Assembly (NCBI RefSeq): GCF_014196205.1
Contig: NZ_JACIDE010000010.1
Location: 1 to 59,469, forward strand
DNA length: 59,469 bases
From: Anoxybacteroides voinovskiense
GTDB taxonomy: Bacteria; Bacillota; Bacilli; Bacillales; Anoxybacillaceae
Direction of reading: 5' to 3'
Shown here: in pieces, positions 37,836 to 46,829 of the stretch
How the letters are laid out: every line of letters begins with the position of its first letter
How positions within the stretch are numbered: position 1 is the first letter of the stretch
The notes under the pieces: model-generated
Seen by the model: the letters and a program-made list of their open reading frames with translations, nothing else
What the model was told of the DNA's origin: nothing
Database searches by the model: none
Program-made: the position numbers and the translations under genes

Positions 37836-40025
37836 TTACAGTTGCTCTTGTAGCTCAGCTAGTTCTTCTTCCGTAATTAATACTTCGCGCGGTTTGCTGC
37901 CGCGCGCCTCAGAAATAATTCCTTGTTCTTCCATCATTTCAATCAAGCGGGCGGCACGGTTGTAACCGATGCGAAACCGCCGTTGCAAGCTTGACGTCGA
38001 AGCGCCTCCTTGCTGCACCACAAATTCACACGCTTCATAAAATAAGTCGTCGCCATCGTTCGATAGCGCGCTTTGTTTAAGAAAGTCGTCCTGCTCAAAT
38101 AAGTAAGCCGGCGGCATTTGCGCTTTCACATGCGCGACAACCCGCTCGATTTCTTCATCGGAAACAAAGTTCCCTTGAATGCGCACCGTTTTCGATGTAC
38201 CGTTTTCTAAAAACAGCATATCGCCTTTTCCAAGCAATTTTTCTGCCCCGTTTGTGTCGATAATCGTCCGCGAATCGACTTGGGATGAAACAGAAAACGC
38301 GATGCGCGTCGGAATGTTCGCTTTAATCAATCCCGTAATAACGTCAACCGACGGGCGTTGCGTCGCAACGAGTAAATGAATGCCACACGCTCTCGCTTTT
38401 TGGGCAATTCGGCATATCGCTTCTTCGACATCGGCTGGTGCAACCATCATTAAATCAGCCAATTCATCAATGATAATGACAATATAAGGAAGATGTTGTC
38501 CTTGCGCTCCGTCTTTTTTCACGAGCTCATTATATTTTTCAATATCCCGTACACCTGTATGGACAAACAACTCATACCGCCGCTCCATTTCCTCGACCGC
38601 CCATTTGAGCGCCCCAGTTGCCGCTTTTGCATCCGTAATGACCGGGCTGACTAAATGCGGAATATGGTTGTACGGCGCCAGTTCGACCATTTTCGGGTCA
38701 ATTAATAATAGTTTCACTTCGTGCGGAGCTGCTTTATATAATAAGCTCACAAGCATGGCGTTAATGCAGACGCTTTTTCCAGAACCAGTCGCGCCAGCAA
38801 TGAGCCCGTGCGGCATTTTTTTTATATCGGTGACAATCGGCTCCCCAGATAAATCTAACCCAAGCGCGACAGCAAGCGGCGACGGATTCCGGCGAAACGC
38901 TTCGCTTTGCAACACTTCGCGCAGGAATACCGGTCGGCTATGGACGTTTGGTACTTCAATGCCGATTGTGCTTTTTCCTGGGATTGGAGCTTCCATACGA
39001 ACGTCTTTTGCCGCAAGGCTCAGCTTGATATCATCGGCAAGGCTTGTAATTTTACTTACTTTCACACCTGGCGCTGGCTGTACTTCAAACCGAGTCACCG
39101 TTGGCCCTTGCGTCACGCCGACGACTTTCGCTCCGATATGGAAATTTTGAAACGTTTCATCTAACCGCTTTCGCTGTTCATGCAGCCAATGTTCGTCCAT
39201 TTCTTTTCTTGCTTGCGGCGGCTGCAACAAATCGAACGACGGAAAGCGATAGCTTTTCGCTTCTTCTTTTTTCTTTTCCTCTAATTTTTTTCGGTCTTGC
39301 TTCAGCATCATCACATTGTATGGAATGCGCGACGATGGCTGTCGTTCTTCCGTTTTCGGCGCTTCTTGTTTTGGCGGTGTTGCTTCTTTAGGCACAAGCG
39401 ATTCCTCTAGCACAGGCGATTCTTCACTTTCTTGCACTACTTCAAAAAAGCGCTCTTTTTGACTTTCTCGCCCTGCTTCTTCGAGAAAACGCTCTTCTTC
39501 ACTTTCTCCCGCTGCTTCTTCGAAAAAGCGCTCTTTTTGGCTTTCTTGCACTGTTTCTTCGAAAAAGTGCGCCTCGCCCACTGCTTCCTCCAGTTGAAGA
39601 GGAGTTGCTTCCTCTGGCGAAAAATTCATTTCGGCCAAGTCCGTTGATGCGTCAGCTGTTCGCTCTATTCGCTTCGGACGCGCTTTATAGCCGTAAACCG
39701 GCGACGGCACTTCGGTCGGACGAAACGGGCGTTTTTCTGCAAAATAACGTTTTCTTTCGTTTTCTATCGGTTCGTTGTCCGCAAAGCGGCTGTTTACCGA
39801 CGTGAAGCTATCCATCATTTCCTTTTCTACCGGCTCGTCATCGACAACTGCCGACCGCCGCTCATCAGGGATTAACGGAAAGCGAAATTTTCCGGACGGG
39901 TATTGATACGCCACTTTCACTTCTAACTCTGGTGTTGACGTTGGCGCTTGTGGCGGTGCTTCATATTCTAGTGCTTGGCGTTCTTCTTGAAAAAAATAGC
40001 GAATAAGGCGCTTTAGCCAATTCAT
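37836..40025 (-). CDS. sftA: Soluble FtsK/SpoIIIE-type DNA translocase SftA
   Basis: A 729-residue DNA translocase without N-terminal membrane segments, hence the SftA type that acts at the septum to clear chromosome DNA before division closes. The C-terminal motor has the FtsK_alpha region (about 275-370), Walker A ATGSGKS near residue 411, Walker B IIIDELADLMM near 500 and the RecA-like core, ending in a gamma winged-helix domain (about 665-725: GASTSSLQRRFRIGYNRAARL cited in part). The N-terminal linker is acidic and contains four 13-residue repeats. The protein is about 220 residues shorter than B. subtilis SftA (952), mostly in this linker. The start at 40025 is preferred over an ATG six bases upstream, though the ribosome binding site is weak. 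Confidence 0.93.
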   Translation of the reverse strand: MNWLKRLIRYFFQEERQALEYEAPPQAPTSTPELEVKVAYQYPSGKFRFPLIPDERRSAVVDDEPVEKEMMDSFTSVNSRFADNEPIENERKRYFAEKRPFRPTEVPSPVYGYKARPKRIERTADASTDLAEMNFSPEEATPLQLEEAVGEAHFFEETVQESQKERFFEEAAGESEEERFLEEAGRESQKERFFEVVQESEESPVLEESLVPKEATPPKQEAPKTEERQPSSRIPYNVMMLKQDRKKLEEKKKEEAKSYRFPSFDLLQPPQARKEMDEHWLHEQRKRLDETFQNFHIGAKVVGVTQGPTVTRFEVQPAPGVKVSKITSLADDIKLSLAAKDVRMEAPIPGKSTIGIEVPNVHSRPVFLREVLQSEAFRRNPSPLAVALGLDLSGEPIVTDIKKMPHGLIAGATGSGKSVCINAMLVSLLYKAAPHEVKLLLIDPKMVELAPYNHIPHLVSPVITDAKAATGALKWAVEEMERRYELFVHTGVRDIEKYNELVKKDGAQGQHLPYIVIIIDELADLMMVAPADVEEAICRIAQKARACGIHLLVATQRPSVDVITGLIKANIPTRIAFSVSSQVDSRTIIDTNGAEKLLGKGDMLFLENGTSKTVRIQGNFVSDEEIERVVAHVKAQMPPAYLFEQDDFLKQSALSNDGDDLFYEACEFVVQQGGASTSSLQRRFRIGYNRAARLIEMMEEQGIISEARGSKPREVLITEEELAELQEQL
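39398..39590 (-). repeat. 39-bp tandem repeat inside sftA
   Basis: Four consecutive 13-residue units of the type F-F/L-E-E-x-x-x-E-S-x-x-E-R (about residues 154-207) are encoded by near-identical 39-bp units, with degenerate partial units on each side. They lie in the acidic linker between N-terminus and motor. Confidence 0.8.
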
Positions 40026-40062
40026 GGGCATGTCACTCTTTCTATTCTCTTTTCAACTTTCT

Positions 40063-40071
40063 ATTTTACCA
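40063..40071 (-). promoter_or_regulatory. Extended -10 promoter of sftA
   Basis: TGGTAAAAT on the minus strand (TG extension plus TAAAAT) lies between the ytpR terminator and sftA. No clear -35 is visible. Confidence 0.45.
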
Positions 40072-40078
40072 ACTTTAG

Positions 40079-40107
40079 AAAAAAAGTCACTAGATATCCT
40101 AGTGACT
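40079..40107 (-). terminator. Terminator after ytpR
   Basis: AGTCACTAG/CTAGTGACT (40085-40093 with 40099-40107), followed on the minus strand by TTTTTTTC. Confidence 0.9.
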
Positions 40108-40116
40108 ATGCAATCA

Positions 40117-40722
40117 TTACCGCATAAACGGCTGTCCGACTTCGTATTCGTCCGACAAGACGAGGATGCCTTTTTCTTGCGGTGCATTCGGTAACTCTAA
40201 CTCGCGCGCCGAGCAAATCATCCCATACGATGGAACGCCGCGCAACTCTGCTTCTTTAATGACAAGCCCACTCGGCATAACCGCACCGATTTTTGCCACG
40301 ACTACTTTTTGCCCTGCCTCCACGTTTGGCGCGCCGCACACAATTTGCAGCACTTCTGTTCCGACATCGACTTGGCAAACGCTTAATTTATCTGCGTTCG
40401 GATGTTTTTGTTTTTCTTTCACATAGCCAACGACAAACTTTGGTGAAAAGTCAGCTTCAATCGTTTCCGAAAAACCATTTTTCGCTAACAACTCGTTCAT
40501 CACACCGACAAGTTCATCGGTTACCTCTACTGTCCCATTTCCGCTCACCGCATAATAAGAAGAAATGTTAAATAGATTGTACCCTGCTGTTTCATTCGTC
40601 GTTTCATCAAAAATGCGCACAACATCGCCCTTTTTCTCGATGGCTCGCTTCTCGGCATCGAGCGGTTTTAAAGAAACAAGTAGTACGTCTCCAATTCCGT
40701 CACGATTATAAAATACGTTCAT
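40117..40722 (-). CDS. ytpR: tRNA-binding OB-fold protein YtpR
   Basis: A 201-residue protein equal in length to B. subtilis YtpR. Residues 95-198 form the tRNA-binding OB fold found in the PheT N-terminus and Csa[21 protein letters not shown] (cited in part), [17 protein letters not shown] and [12 protein letters not shown]. The N-terminal half is specific to the family. The role is uncertain; RNA binding is predicted. AAGGAAGG precedes the ATG. It follows ytpQ after 20 bases and ends at a strong terminator. Confidence 0.92.
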   Translation of the reverse strand: MNVFYNRDGIGDVLLVSLKPLDAEKRAIEKKGDVVRIFDETTNETAGYNLFNISSYYAVSGNGTVEVTDELVGVMNELLAKNGFSETIEADFSPKFVVGYVKEKQKHPNADKLSVCQVDVGTEVLQIVCGAPNVEAGQKVVVAKIGAVMPSGLVIKEAELRGVPSYGMICSARELELPNAPQEKGILVLSDEYEVGQPFMR

Positions 40723-40742
40723 CGTATCCTTCCTTTCTTTCC

Positions 40743-41540
40743 CTACTGTTTTCGTCGATTTTTTCCTAAGATAAATATCGGCTCTAGGTTGCCGTTTTCG
40801 TATAAAAACGAAAGCGCCGTAATCGGCACACGTCCGCTCGCAAAAAAGCTCATCGTCAATTGGGCGAGCACATCGTACCCTGTGTCGTTTTGAATGTCGG
40901 CGATAATAAGCACGTCTTGGTGCGGCACCGCTACAAACATCGTTCCGTTTATTTTCGCCGATAGATTAGCTAAAAACGGCTCGTTTAATATTCGGCTTGC
41001 GTCATAGCCGTCGTTTGTATTGACGAAATAAAACGTATTTCCTGCCACCGTATCTTCTTTCACCGGGACGGCGAGCGAGCGAACGTTAAAGCGCGCCATT
41101 TCTTTCATATGGCGAACATCCCAATTTTCCTGCTCGATGAGCTTTTTGTCAATGAGTCGATATGTATTTCCTAAATCAAGCGCATAATAAATGCGCGTTT
41201 CCGCCGTATGTTCATCGTACACAAGCGGGATTCCGTCGCTTGTTTCCGTCGGAAACGAAGTCGAGCGAATGACCGGATAAATGTCTTTTTCTTTGCCGGA
41301 TAGCGTGTATGTTTTGTGCATCGTGCAAAGCGTCTGTTCAACATAATAAACAATTTCTTCCACTGCTTGTTCTTTCGCTTCTTCCCATTTGGCTATGATA
41401 TTTGGAAGCGAAATCGTTACCCCTTTTTTCGTCTTTTTGTCTTCAATGCGCAACGTATCTTTTTTTCGGTCGAAATGAAACGCCCAATCGTACTGCGCTA
41501 GCCGGCGTTCGATTTCTTTCGCCATCGTTTTGCTGTCCAT
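40743..41540 (-). CDS. ytpQ: YtpQ, DUF1444 family protein
   Basis: A 265-residue soluble protein of the DUF1444 family, function unknown; B. subtilis YtpQ is similar in length (about 269). It begins with an alpha/beta segment (about 1-70) containing [16 protein letters not shown], and has a hydrophobic C-terminal region ending [19 protein letters not shown] lies six bases before the ATG. It is part of the ytpP-ytpQ-ytpR cluster. Confidence 0.9.
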   Translation of the reverse strand: MDSKTMAKEIERRLAQYDWAFHFDRKKDTLRIEDKKTKKGVTISLPNIIAKWEEAKEQAVEEIVYYVEQTLCTMHKTYTLSGKEKDIYPVIRSTSFPTETSDGIPLVYDEHTAETRIYYALDLGNTYRLIDKKLIEQENWDVRHMKEMARFNVRSLAVPVKEDTVAGNTFYFVNTNDGYDASRILNEPFLANLSAKINGTMFVAVPHQDVLIIADIQNDTGYDVLAQLTMSFFASGRVPITALSFLYENGNLEPIFILGKNRRKQ

Positions 41541-41552
41541 CGCAATCCCTCA

Positions 41553-41864
41553 CTACAGCCCGCGAATAAACTGCTCGATTTCTTCTTTTGTTTTCCGGTC
41601 TTTGCTGACAAAGCGGCCGAGCTCTTTTCCGTTGTCATACGCGATGAAGCTTGGAATACCGAATACGTTTTCTCTTTGGCATACATCTAATAGCTGATCG
41701 CGGTCGACATAATAAAATGCATACTCTGGAAACCCCTGCTCGATTTCCGGCAGCACCGGTTCGATAAACCGGCAATCTGGGCACCAATCTGCGGAAAATA
41801 CGAACACCACTTTTTTCGTTTGTTTAACTTCTTCGTATTGTGCTGCGGTCGCAATATATTGCAT
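41553..41864 (-). CDS. ytpP: Thioredoxin-like protein YtpP
   Basis: A 103-residue thioredoxin-fold protein with the active site SADWCPDCRF near residues 26-35 and the cis-Pro region FGIPSFIAYDNG. The CPDC centre differs from the CGPC of classical thioredoxin, suggesting a different redox potential. The ATG at 41864 follows AAGGGAGAAG; an earlier in-frame start would add 22 residues inside the previous gene. The first 41 bases overlap the end of the DUF84 gene in another frame. Length agrees with B. subtilis YtpP (107). Confidence 0.92.
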   Translation of the reverse strand: MQYIATAAQYEEVKQTKKVVFVFSADWCPDCRFIEPVLPEIEQGFPEYAFYYVDRDQLLDVCQRENVFGIPSFIAYDNGKELGRFVSKDRKTKEEIEQFIRGL

Positions 41865-42381
41865 TGTTATCTTCTCCCTTCGACTGTAAAAATTCGTATT
41901 GTCCAACCAATAACTGAACGATATGTGCATACATATCCGCGCGGCTAATACGACCGTTCGTCAATATGCCGACAGCCCCTTCGTTTTGTCGGATGTCTTC
42001 TTTTCCCGTATATTCGTTCATCGCTTCTCCAAGTTCTTTGCCCCGTAATACGTCGTTTGCTACTTCCGGCGGCAAAGGAAAGCGAGCGCCGCCTGCCGTG
42101 ATGACCGTTCCAGCGGAATCAACAAGCGCTCCCCAATTGCATACCCACAGCGTGTCATTCATCTCGACGACACCCCCTTCTAACCCGATACCAATATCCG
42201 CCTTGATTTTCACACACGCCTCTTTCGCGCGGTGAATTGCCCCTATTCGCGTTTCTGCATCGGAAAACGGTTGGGCTGCTACTCCCGAATCAACTTCCAC
42301 TGGGACGACTTGCTCCTTTGTAAACACCGCTGCCACGGCTGCTACTTTCGCTCGGTTCGTAGTACCTACGGCAATGACCAT
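41824..42381 (-). CDS. DUF84 family inosine/xanthosine triphosphatase-like protein
   Basis: A 185-residue protein of the DUF84 (YjjX-like) family, which removes non-canonical ITP/XTP from the nucleotide pool. Visible are VGTTNRAKVAAVAAVF at the N-terminus, GAIHRAKEAC near 50, IGIGLEGGVVEM near 66 and a C-terminal regulatory segment. The ATG at 42381 has AAAGGG nine bases upstream; a TTG nine bases earlier is possible. The 3' end overlaps ytpP by 41 bases, implying translational coupling. Enzymatic role is inferred from the family. Confidence 0.86.
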   Translation of the reverse strand: MVIAVGTTNRAKVAAVAAVFTKEQVVPVEVDSGVAAQPFSDAETRIGAIHRAKEACVKIKADIGIGLEGGVVEMNDTLWVCNWGALVDSAGTVITAGGARFPLPPEVANDVLRGKELGEAMNEYTGKEDIRQNEGAVGILTNGRISRADMYAHIVQLLVGQYEFLQSKGEDNNAIYCDRSTIRRS

Positions 42382-42386
42382 GCGTT

Positions 42387-43457
42387 TCAACCCTTTCTTA
42401 TCGTTTCAACAGTCGTACGGTCGCACGCTTTCACAAGTTCAATTAACAACTGTTTTGCCGCCGCATAATCATCGACATGGATAATCGACGCATGAGAATG
42501 GATATAGCGGGCGCAAATGCCGATGACCGCCGAAGGAATGCCGCTATTCGCAACATGGACACGCCCTGCATCCGTCGCTCCAGGCGAAATGAAAAATTGA
42601 TACGGAATGTGATGCGTTTCCGCGGTATCTAATACAAACTCGCGCATTCCGCGGTGCGTCACCATCGAACGGTCATAAATACGAACGAGCGCCCCTTTGC
42701 CAAGATGCCCAAACTCTTTTTGGCTTCCAGTCATATCATTCGCTGGGCTCGCATCAAGGGCAAAGAAAAGATCTGGCTGAATCAAATGTGCCGCCGTCTG
42801 CGCTCCACGCAATCCAACTTCTTCTTGAACCGTCGCTCCAGAGTACAGCGTATTCGGTAGCGTTTCCCCTTTTAACTCTTTTAACAGTTCAATCGCTAGC
42901 CCACAACCATATCGATTATCCCAAGCTTTCGCTAAAATTTTTTTCGGGTTTTCCATCGGGGTAAATGGACAAATCGGCACGATTTGCTGCCCTGGTTTAA
43001 TCCCCATTCGCTTTGCATCTTCCCGGTCATCCGCGCCAACGTCAATAAGCATATGCTGTATGTCCATTGGCTTATTTCGCTGGTCGTCTGAAAGCAAATG
43101 CGGCGGAACCGAACCGATCACTCCGACAACCGGACCATAGTCGGTGATAATATGGACACGTTGGGCTAACAACACCTGATTCCACCAGCCGCCAAGCGGT
43201 TGGAAGCGAACCATGCCTTGGTCGGTAATCGCCGTAACCATAAATCCGACTTCATCCATATGTCCTGCGACCATGACGATCGGATCGCCTTCTGCCCCAC
43301 GCTTCACGCCAAAAATGCCGCCAAGCCGGTCTTGAACGATATCGTCAGCATATTTCTCCAATTCTTTACGCATAAACTGTCGCACCGCATGTTCATTGCC
43401 TGGTGCTCCCGGCAATTCCGTTAACGTTTTAAATAACTGAAGCGTTTCAACGTTCAT
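42387..43457 (-). CDS. ytoP: M42-family glutamyl aminopeptidase YtoP
   Basis: A 356-residue dinuclear-metal aminopeptidase of family M42, expected to form large tetrahedral assemblies in the cytosol. Metal and catalytic residues are in [12 protein letters not shown] near residue 65, [15 protein letters not shown] near 175, [11 protein letters not shown] near 210 and a terminal [20 protein letters not shown] (cited in part; His near 326). Length equals B. subtilis YtoP (357). AAGGGG precedes the ATG. It lies just upstream of the DUF84 gene. Confidence 0.94.
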   Translation of the reverse strand: MNVETLQLFKTLTELPGAPGNEHAVRQFMRKELEKYADDIVQDRLGGIFGVKRGAEGDPIVMVAGHMDEVGFMVTAITDQGMVRFQPLGGWWNQVLLAQRVHIITDYGPVVGVIGSVPPHLLSDDQRNKPMDIQHMLIDVGADDREDAKRMGIKPGQQIVPICPFTPMENPKKILAKAWDNRYGCGLAIELLKELKGETLPNTLYSGATVQEEVGLRGAQTAAHLIQPDLFFALDASPANDMTGSQKEFGHLGKGALVRIYDRSMVTHRGMREFVLDTAETHHIPYQFFISPGATDAGRVHVANSGIPSAVIGICARYIHSHASIIHVDDYAAAKQLLIELVKACDRTTVETIRKG

Positions 43458-43588
43458 AGCTTCTACCCCTTCTTATCATCTCTTTTTTCATTTTAACGAA
43501 CAAAGGCGGCATTTGCCACTTTCCTAGCTCAATCCTGCAAAAAATTAGGTATACTATATGAGAAGCTACTCATTCAGGAGGGAAAACG

Positions 43589-43885
43589 ATGAACTGGAGA
43601 ACATTTATCGCTGGTGCGACCGCAGGATTTGCCGCTGCTTGCTTCGTGCAGTCATGGCGGAAAAACCAATTGCTTTCATCAGAAAAAGCGCTCGCGTTGG
43701 CGAAAAAGGCGTTTCAACACGCCGGACCAATTAGTGGCTCATGGATTCAAACTACACCAGAAACGTACGAAAAAGGTGGAATCATATACAACGTCTATAA
43801 AGGTGGCATTTGCCGCGGCGAGGAGCAATACGAATTTTTCATCGATGCCACTACAGGGACGATGATCGAAACGAAGACGTTATAA
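43589..43885 (+). CDS. ytzB: Small PepSY-domain protein YtzB
   Basis: A 98-residue protein with an N-terminal hydrophobic segment (about 4-22, probably a membrane anchor or signal) and a PepSY-like domain (about 28-95) with KALALAKKAFQHAGP and the closing FFIDATTGTMIE. PepSY domains often bind or inhibit proteases; no direct evidence here. Matches B. subtilis YtzB in size and position. AGGAGGG precedes the ATG, and a TATACT -10 (43550-43555) lies upstream. Confidence 0.88.
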   Translation: MNWRTFIAGATAGFAAACFVQSWRKNQLLSSEKALALAKKAFQHAGPISGSWIQTTPETYEKGGIIYNVYKGGICRGEEQYEFFIDATTGTMIETKTL

Positions 43886-43908
43886 AAAGGGCGAATCCGC
43901 CCTTTTTA
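43883..43908. terminator. Bidirectional terminator between ytzB and ytnP
   Basis: AAAAAGGGCG/CGCCCTTTTT (43884-43893 with 43898-43907) with a 4-base loop; A- and T-runs on both sides serve both genes. Confidence 0.92.
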
Positions 43909-44748
43909 CCGTTTTCGCAAAATGCTTTCGACAATTTCTCCATTTTCATCCCACTTCAGCGCTCGGTAATATGCGTCATGATAAAACGTCAGCCATGCTC
44001 GTTTTTCGATGGCGTACGGAATCCACTTTTGCTTTTGAGCAATCGACGTCATCGGGTAATCGTCAAAGGCAAGTACCCATAACACGTTTTGATGGGCATG
44101 CGTTGGCATTAAGTCTGCTAAATGAATGGCTACTTCGCCGTTTGATTCAATGACAACGATGGAGTGCCCGTCGCTATGGCCACCGGTATGCACCATTTTC
44201 ACCCCGCTAGCCACTGTCAATTCCTCCGCAAACGTTACAACTTGCTCTTTAATCGCTTCCCAATTTTCTTTCCAATACGTATTACGTGAGCGAATATTTG
44301 GCGCTCGCATTTCGTCCCATTCGATTTGCGACGTAACGATTCGGGCGTTCGGAAACGTAGGTACGAGCGTATCCCCATCCCATTTCGTCAATCCGCACGC
44401 ATGGTCAAAGTGCATATGCGTCATTAAAATCCAATCAATGTCATCGGGCGTGATTCCTAGCTCGCCTAGCGATTGCTCAACAAGCGATTCTTCGGTGACG
44501 CCAAAATTTCGCTTTTGCTTGTCCGACAGTCTTCCATTGCCGATTCCTGCATCAATCAATATGTACTGTCCTTCTACTTGCAAAAGCAACGGATCGGTAC
44601 GAAGCTCAATTTGGTTATTGTCATTGCACGGATACTTTTTCGACCAAAGCGGCTTTGGAACGACACCAAACATCGCTCCGCCGTCTAAATGCGTCACCCC
44701 TCCGTTCAACCATGTAATCGTAACCTCACCGACTTGCAATTTCTCCAT
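43906..44748 (-). CDS. ytnP: Metallo-beta-lactamase-fold hydrolase YtnP (lactonase-like)
   Basis: A 280-residue MBL-fold enzyme. The zinc motif [10 protein letters not shown] is near residue 110, with further ligands in TGGHSDGHS near 195 and [12 protein letters not shown] near 218. B. subtilis YtnP is described as an acyl-homoserine-lactone-degrading and streptomycete-signal-interfering lactonase; a general lactonase role is the safest reading here. Length (about 281) and synteny with trmB agree. GGTGATGGG precedes the ATG. Confidence 0.9.
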   Translation of the reverse strand: MEKLQVGEVTITWLNGGVTHLDGGAMFGVVPKPLWSKKYPCNDNNQIELRTDPLLLQVEGQYILIDAGIGNGRLSDKQKRNFGVTEESLVEQSLGELGITPDDIDWILMTHMHFDHACGLTKWDGDTLVPTFPNARIVTSQIEWDEMRAPNIRSRNTYWKENWEAIKEQVVTFAEELTVASGVKMVHTGGHSDGHSIVVIESNGEVAIHLADLMPTHAHQNVLWVLAFDDYPMTSIAQKQKWIPYAIEKRAWLTFYHDAYYRALKWDENGEIVESILRKR

Positions 44749-44799
44749 GTCCCATCACCTCAACTACTAGTGTACCATTCACGAAATGTTTCGAAAACA

Positions 44800-44832
44800 A
44801 AAAATAGAGGCTGCCTTTTTTAACGACAGCCT
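44800..44832 (-). terminator. Probable terminator after trmB
   Basis: AGGCTG/CAGCCT (44808-44813 with 44826-44831) around a T-rich loop that includes the trmB stop, followed on the minus strand by CTATTTTTTG. The 6-bp stem is modest. Confidence 0.5.
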
Positions 44833-45479
44833 ACCTTTTTCGGCGGATATTTTGCTTCACAACGGTAAATTCGGTTTCCTTTTGCCGCAAATTTTTCTTC
44901 GTATTCGGTCATGATATTTCCAGCAAAATCGCTGCGATGAAGGTCTAAACTCACAAACGTCAATAATAGCCCATATTGCGAAAAGCTGACGAGCGAATAT
45001 TCAAATAGCCCTTGGTTATCGGTTTTGAAATGGATTTCTCCTTCATCCACTAAGATTTGTTCATAAAGCGCTAAAAACGAGCGATACGTCAATCGCCGTT
45101 TTTCATGTCTCTTTTTTGGCCACGGGTCGGAAAAATTTAAATAAATACGCGCTACTTCGCCAGCAGCAAACACGTTCGTCAATTGGTTAGCGTTTATGTT
45201 TAATAGCTTAAGATTCGGTAAATCATGTTCAATGAGCTTATCGAGCGCAGAAACGATGACGCTTTCATAAAGTTCGATGCCAATGTAATTAATATGTGGA
45301 TTGGCTTTCGCCATGCCAGTGATAAACTGTCCTTTTCCCGTCCCGATTTCAATATGAAGCGGCTGCTGATTGCCAAATAGCTCATGCCATTTTCCTTTAT
45401 ATTGTTCGGGATTCGGAATAATATATTGCGGATATGCGGCAATTTTATCTTTCGCCCACGGTTTATTTCGTAAACGCAT
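44820..45479 (-). CDS. trmB: tRNA (guanine-N7-)-methyltransferase
   Basis: A 219-residue SAM-dependent methyltransferase making m7G46 in tRNA. It begins [19 protein letters not shown], has the SAM motif [15 protein letters not shown] near residue 42 and the signature [20 protein letters not shown] (cited in part; near 115-134). The ATG at 45479 follows GGAGGAG; an in-frame start far upstream would add 38 residues without family similarity. Length agrees with B. subtilis TrmB (213). Confidence 0.95.
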   Translation of the reverse strand: MRLRNKPWAKDKIAAYPQYIIPNPEQYKGKWHELFGNQQPLHIEIGTGKGQFITGMAKANPHINYIGIELYESVIVSALDKLIEHDLPNLKLLNINANQLTNVFAAGEVARIYLNFSDPWPKKRHEKRRLTYRSFLALYEQILVDEGEIHFKTDNQGLFEYSLVSFSQYGLLLTFVSLDLHRSDFAGNIMTEYEEKFAAKGNRIYRCEAKYPPKKVGCR

Positions 45480-45501
45480 GTTTCTCCTCCATTCGTTTGT
45501 C

Positions 45502-45516
45502 ATCGTTGTCAACGAT
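45502..45516. promoter_or_regulatory. Short perfect palindrome upstream of trmB
   Basis: ATCGTTG-T-CAACGAT, 7-bp arms with a single central base, lies 23-37 bases before the trmB ATG and contains a minus-strand TTGACA. No good -10 follows at the right spacing. It may be an operator or a small RNA hairpin; the meaning is unknown. Confidence 0.3.
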
Positions 45517-45622
45517 ACCACGAAGCAGCAAGGGAGGCAAGAAGAAAAAACAGCCGGAACAACGACTGTCTGCATAATTTGACCACGTTTCACGCATAGT
45601 AAAAGAAAAAAGGGGGAGCAGT

Positions 45623-45892
45623 ATGCCGTTAAATCACGAACATCAAATGACCGTACTGAAAGATATTTTATCGAACCATCAAACCGACTGCTGCGGAACG
45701 GTGTCAGAGTGCGAACAAATTGAGCGGCTGGCGAAATCGTTAATGGGAAATGGACAAATTGACCAACAAGTAAAACAAGTACTTCCTTCCATTTACGATT
45801 ATGGTCAAGCCGGAAAATATAGCGCTGACCTCGATTCGCACATTTCCGCCCATCAGCAACAACTATCGGATTGGGTCGACCAACTGACGTAG
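45623..45892 (+). CDS. ytzH: YtzH-like small protein
   Basis: An 89-residue soluble protein of the YtzH family, function unknown. It is helical and Gln-rich with a Cys-Cys pair at about residues 23-24 ([14 protein letters not shown]) that might bind metal or form disulfides. Similar in size to B. subtilis YtzH (92) and in the same position between trmB and ytmP. GGGGGAG precedes the ATG. Confidence 0.88.
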   Translation: MPLNHEHQMTVLKDILSNHQTDCCGTVSECEQIERLAKSLMGNGQIDQQVKQVLPSIYDYGQAGKYSADLDSHISAHQQQLSDWVDQLT

Positions 45893-45911
45893 CTACTACT
45901 GCCCATAAAAC

Positions 45912-45944
45912 TCAAAAGGCAAGCCATCCGCTTGCCTTTTGTCG
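45912..45944. terminator. Bidirectional terminator between ytzH and ytmP
   Basis: AAAAGGCAAG/CTTGCCTTTT (45914-45923 with 45931-45940), 7-base loop. Confidence 0.9.
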
Positions 45945-45948
45945 CCAT

Positions 45949-46725
45949 CTAATTATATAGAACGTTTTTTAAGAAGTGAAGCGATTGCTCCACTTCTTTT
46001 CCCATTTGTTTCTTTTTTTGCCAAACAAGGGCGTATAACGTTTGCACGACCGTATACCATTTCATCCGTAACTGCAGATCACTCGTCCAGTCCAATCCGT
46101 AAAACGTTAGCCAAGTTTCCCATTTTTCTTTCGGGATATATGTGTAGAGCAACATCCCAATATCGATTGCAGGGTCAGCGATTAATGCCCCATCCCAATC
46201 GATTAAGTACAACTGACCGTCCTCTGAAAGCAACCAATTATTATGGTTCATATCCCCGTGACAAACCACAAGCTCTTCACAACGAAGGGAAGAAAGATGT
46301 TCTTTCAGCCAAGCAACCGCTTGCGTGACGATTGGCTCGTCGCGCCATGGCTGCAGCAACGGTTCCAATTTTTCCATCATCGCCTGCGGAAAAAGTGGTT
46401 TTTTTCCTAGCCTTCGTAGCATTTCTGCCAAATCTTTTGAGCGATGAATTTTCCGCAGCAAACTGGCAACTTGTTCGCTTCCCATATCATGTGGTTTTAA
46501 TTCTCTGCCATTAAGCCATTGCTGAGCGGTAATGACATCGCCATTTTCCATCCGTTTCGTCCAGACGAGTTTTGGGACGATTCCTTCCGCTGACAAAACG
46601 GCGAGAAAGGGGGAAGAGTTGCGTTTCAAAAATAATTTTCGTCCATCATATTCAGCAACATATGCATCTCCGGTAGCTCCACCAGCAGGAGTGATCTCCC
46701 ACTCCTTTCCCAGTACCTGTTCCAA
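45949..46725 (-). CDS. ytmP: YtmP-like aminoglycoside/choline kinase-fold phosphotransferase
   Basis: A 258-residue protein with the APH/choline-kinase fold. The catalytic loop CHGDMNHNNWL is near residue 155 and the metal motif LIDWDGALIADP near 172; an N-terminal ATP-binding Lys lies in KLFLKRNSS near 32. The phosphorylated substrate is unknown; an antibiotic resistance role is not implied. Size and position match B. subtilis YtmP. It has its own promoter in the amyX intergenic region. Confidence 0.88.
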   Translation of the reverse strand: MEQVLGKEWEITPAGGATGDAYVAEYDGRKLFLKRNSSPFLAVLSAEGIVPKLVWTKRMENGDVITAQQWLNGRELKPHDMGSEQVASLLRKIHRSKDLAEMLRRLGKKPLFPQAMMEKLEPLLQPWRDEPIVTQAVAWLKEHLSSLRCEELVVCHGDMNHNNWLLSEDGQLYLIDWDGALIADPAIDIGMLLYTYIPKEKWETWLTFYGLDWTSDLQLRMKWYTVVQTLYALVWQKKKQMGKEVEQSLHFLKNVLYN

Positions 46726-46765
46726 GCAAGTTCACCTTCAACTCATCAAAAATAAGAGACAGTAA

Positions 46766-46783
46766 TCTGAGTATATATTCAGA
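46766..46783. promoter_or_regulatory. Inverted repeat near the ytmP transcription start
   Basis: TCTGA-G-TATATA-T-TCAGA, an 18-bp palindrome with a single unpaired centre pair set, lies just downstream of the predicted ytmP start site, within a longer AGTAA...TTACT pair. It could be a repressor site. The regulator is unknown. Confidence 0.35.
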
Positions 46784-46799
46784 CAGTATGTCTTACTAG

Positions 46800-46829
46800 A
46801 TTTTATATGCGAGATGCTTTTCTCGTCAA
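46800..46829 (-). promoter_or_regulatory. Promoter of ytmP
   Basis: TTGACG (46824-46829) and TAAAAT (46800-46805) on the minus strand with an 18-base spacer. The -35 overlaps the amyX stop codon, so no terminator fits between amyX and ytmP. Confidence 0.6.

Noticed and set aside
45525-45580. Terminator-like GC stretch with T-run upstream of trmB
   Set aside because: The stem is only about four pairs (ACAG/CTGT), too weak to call.
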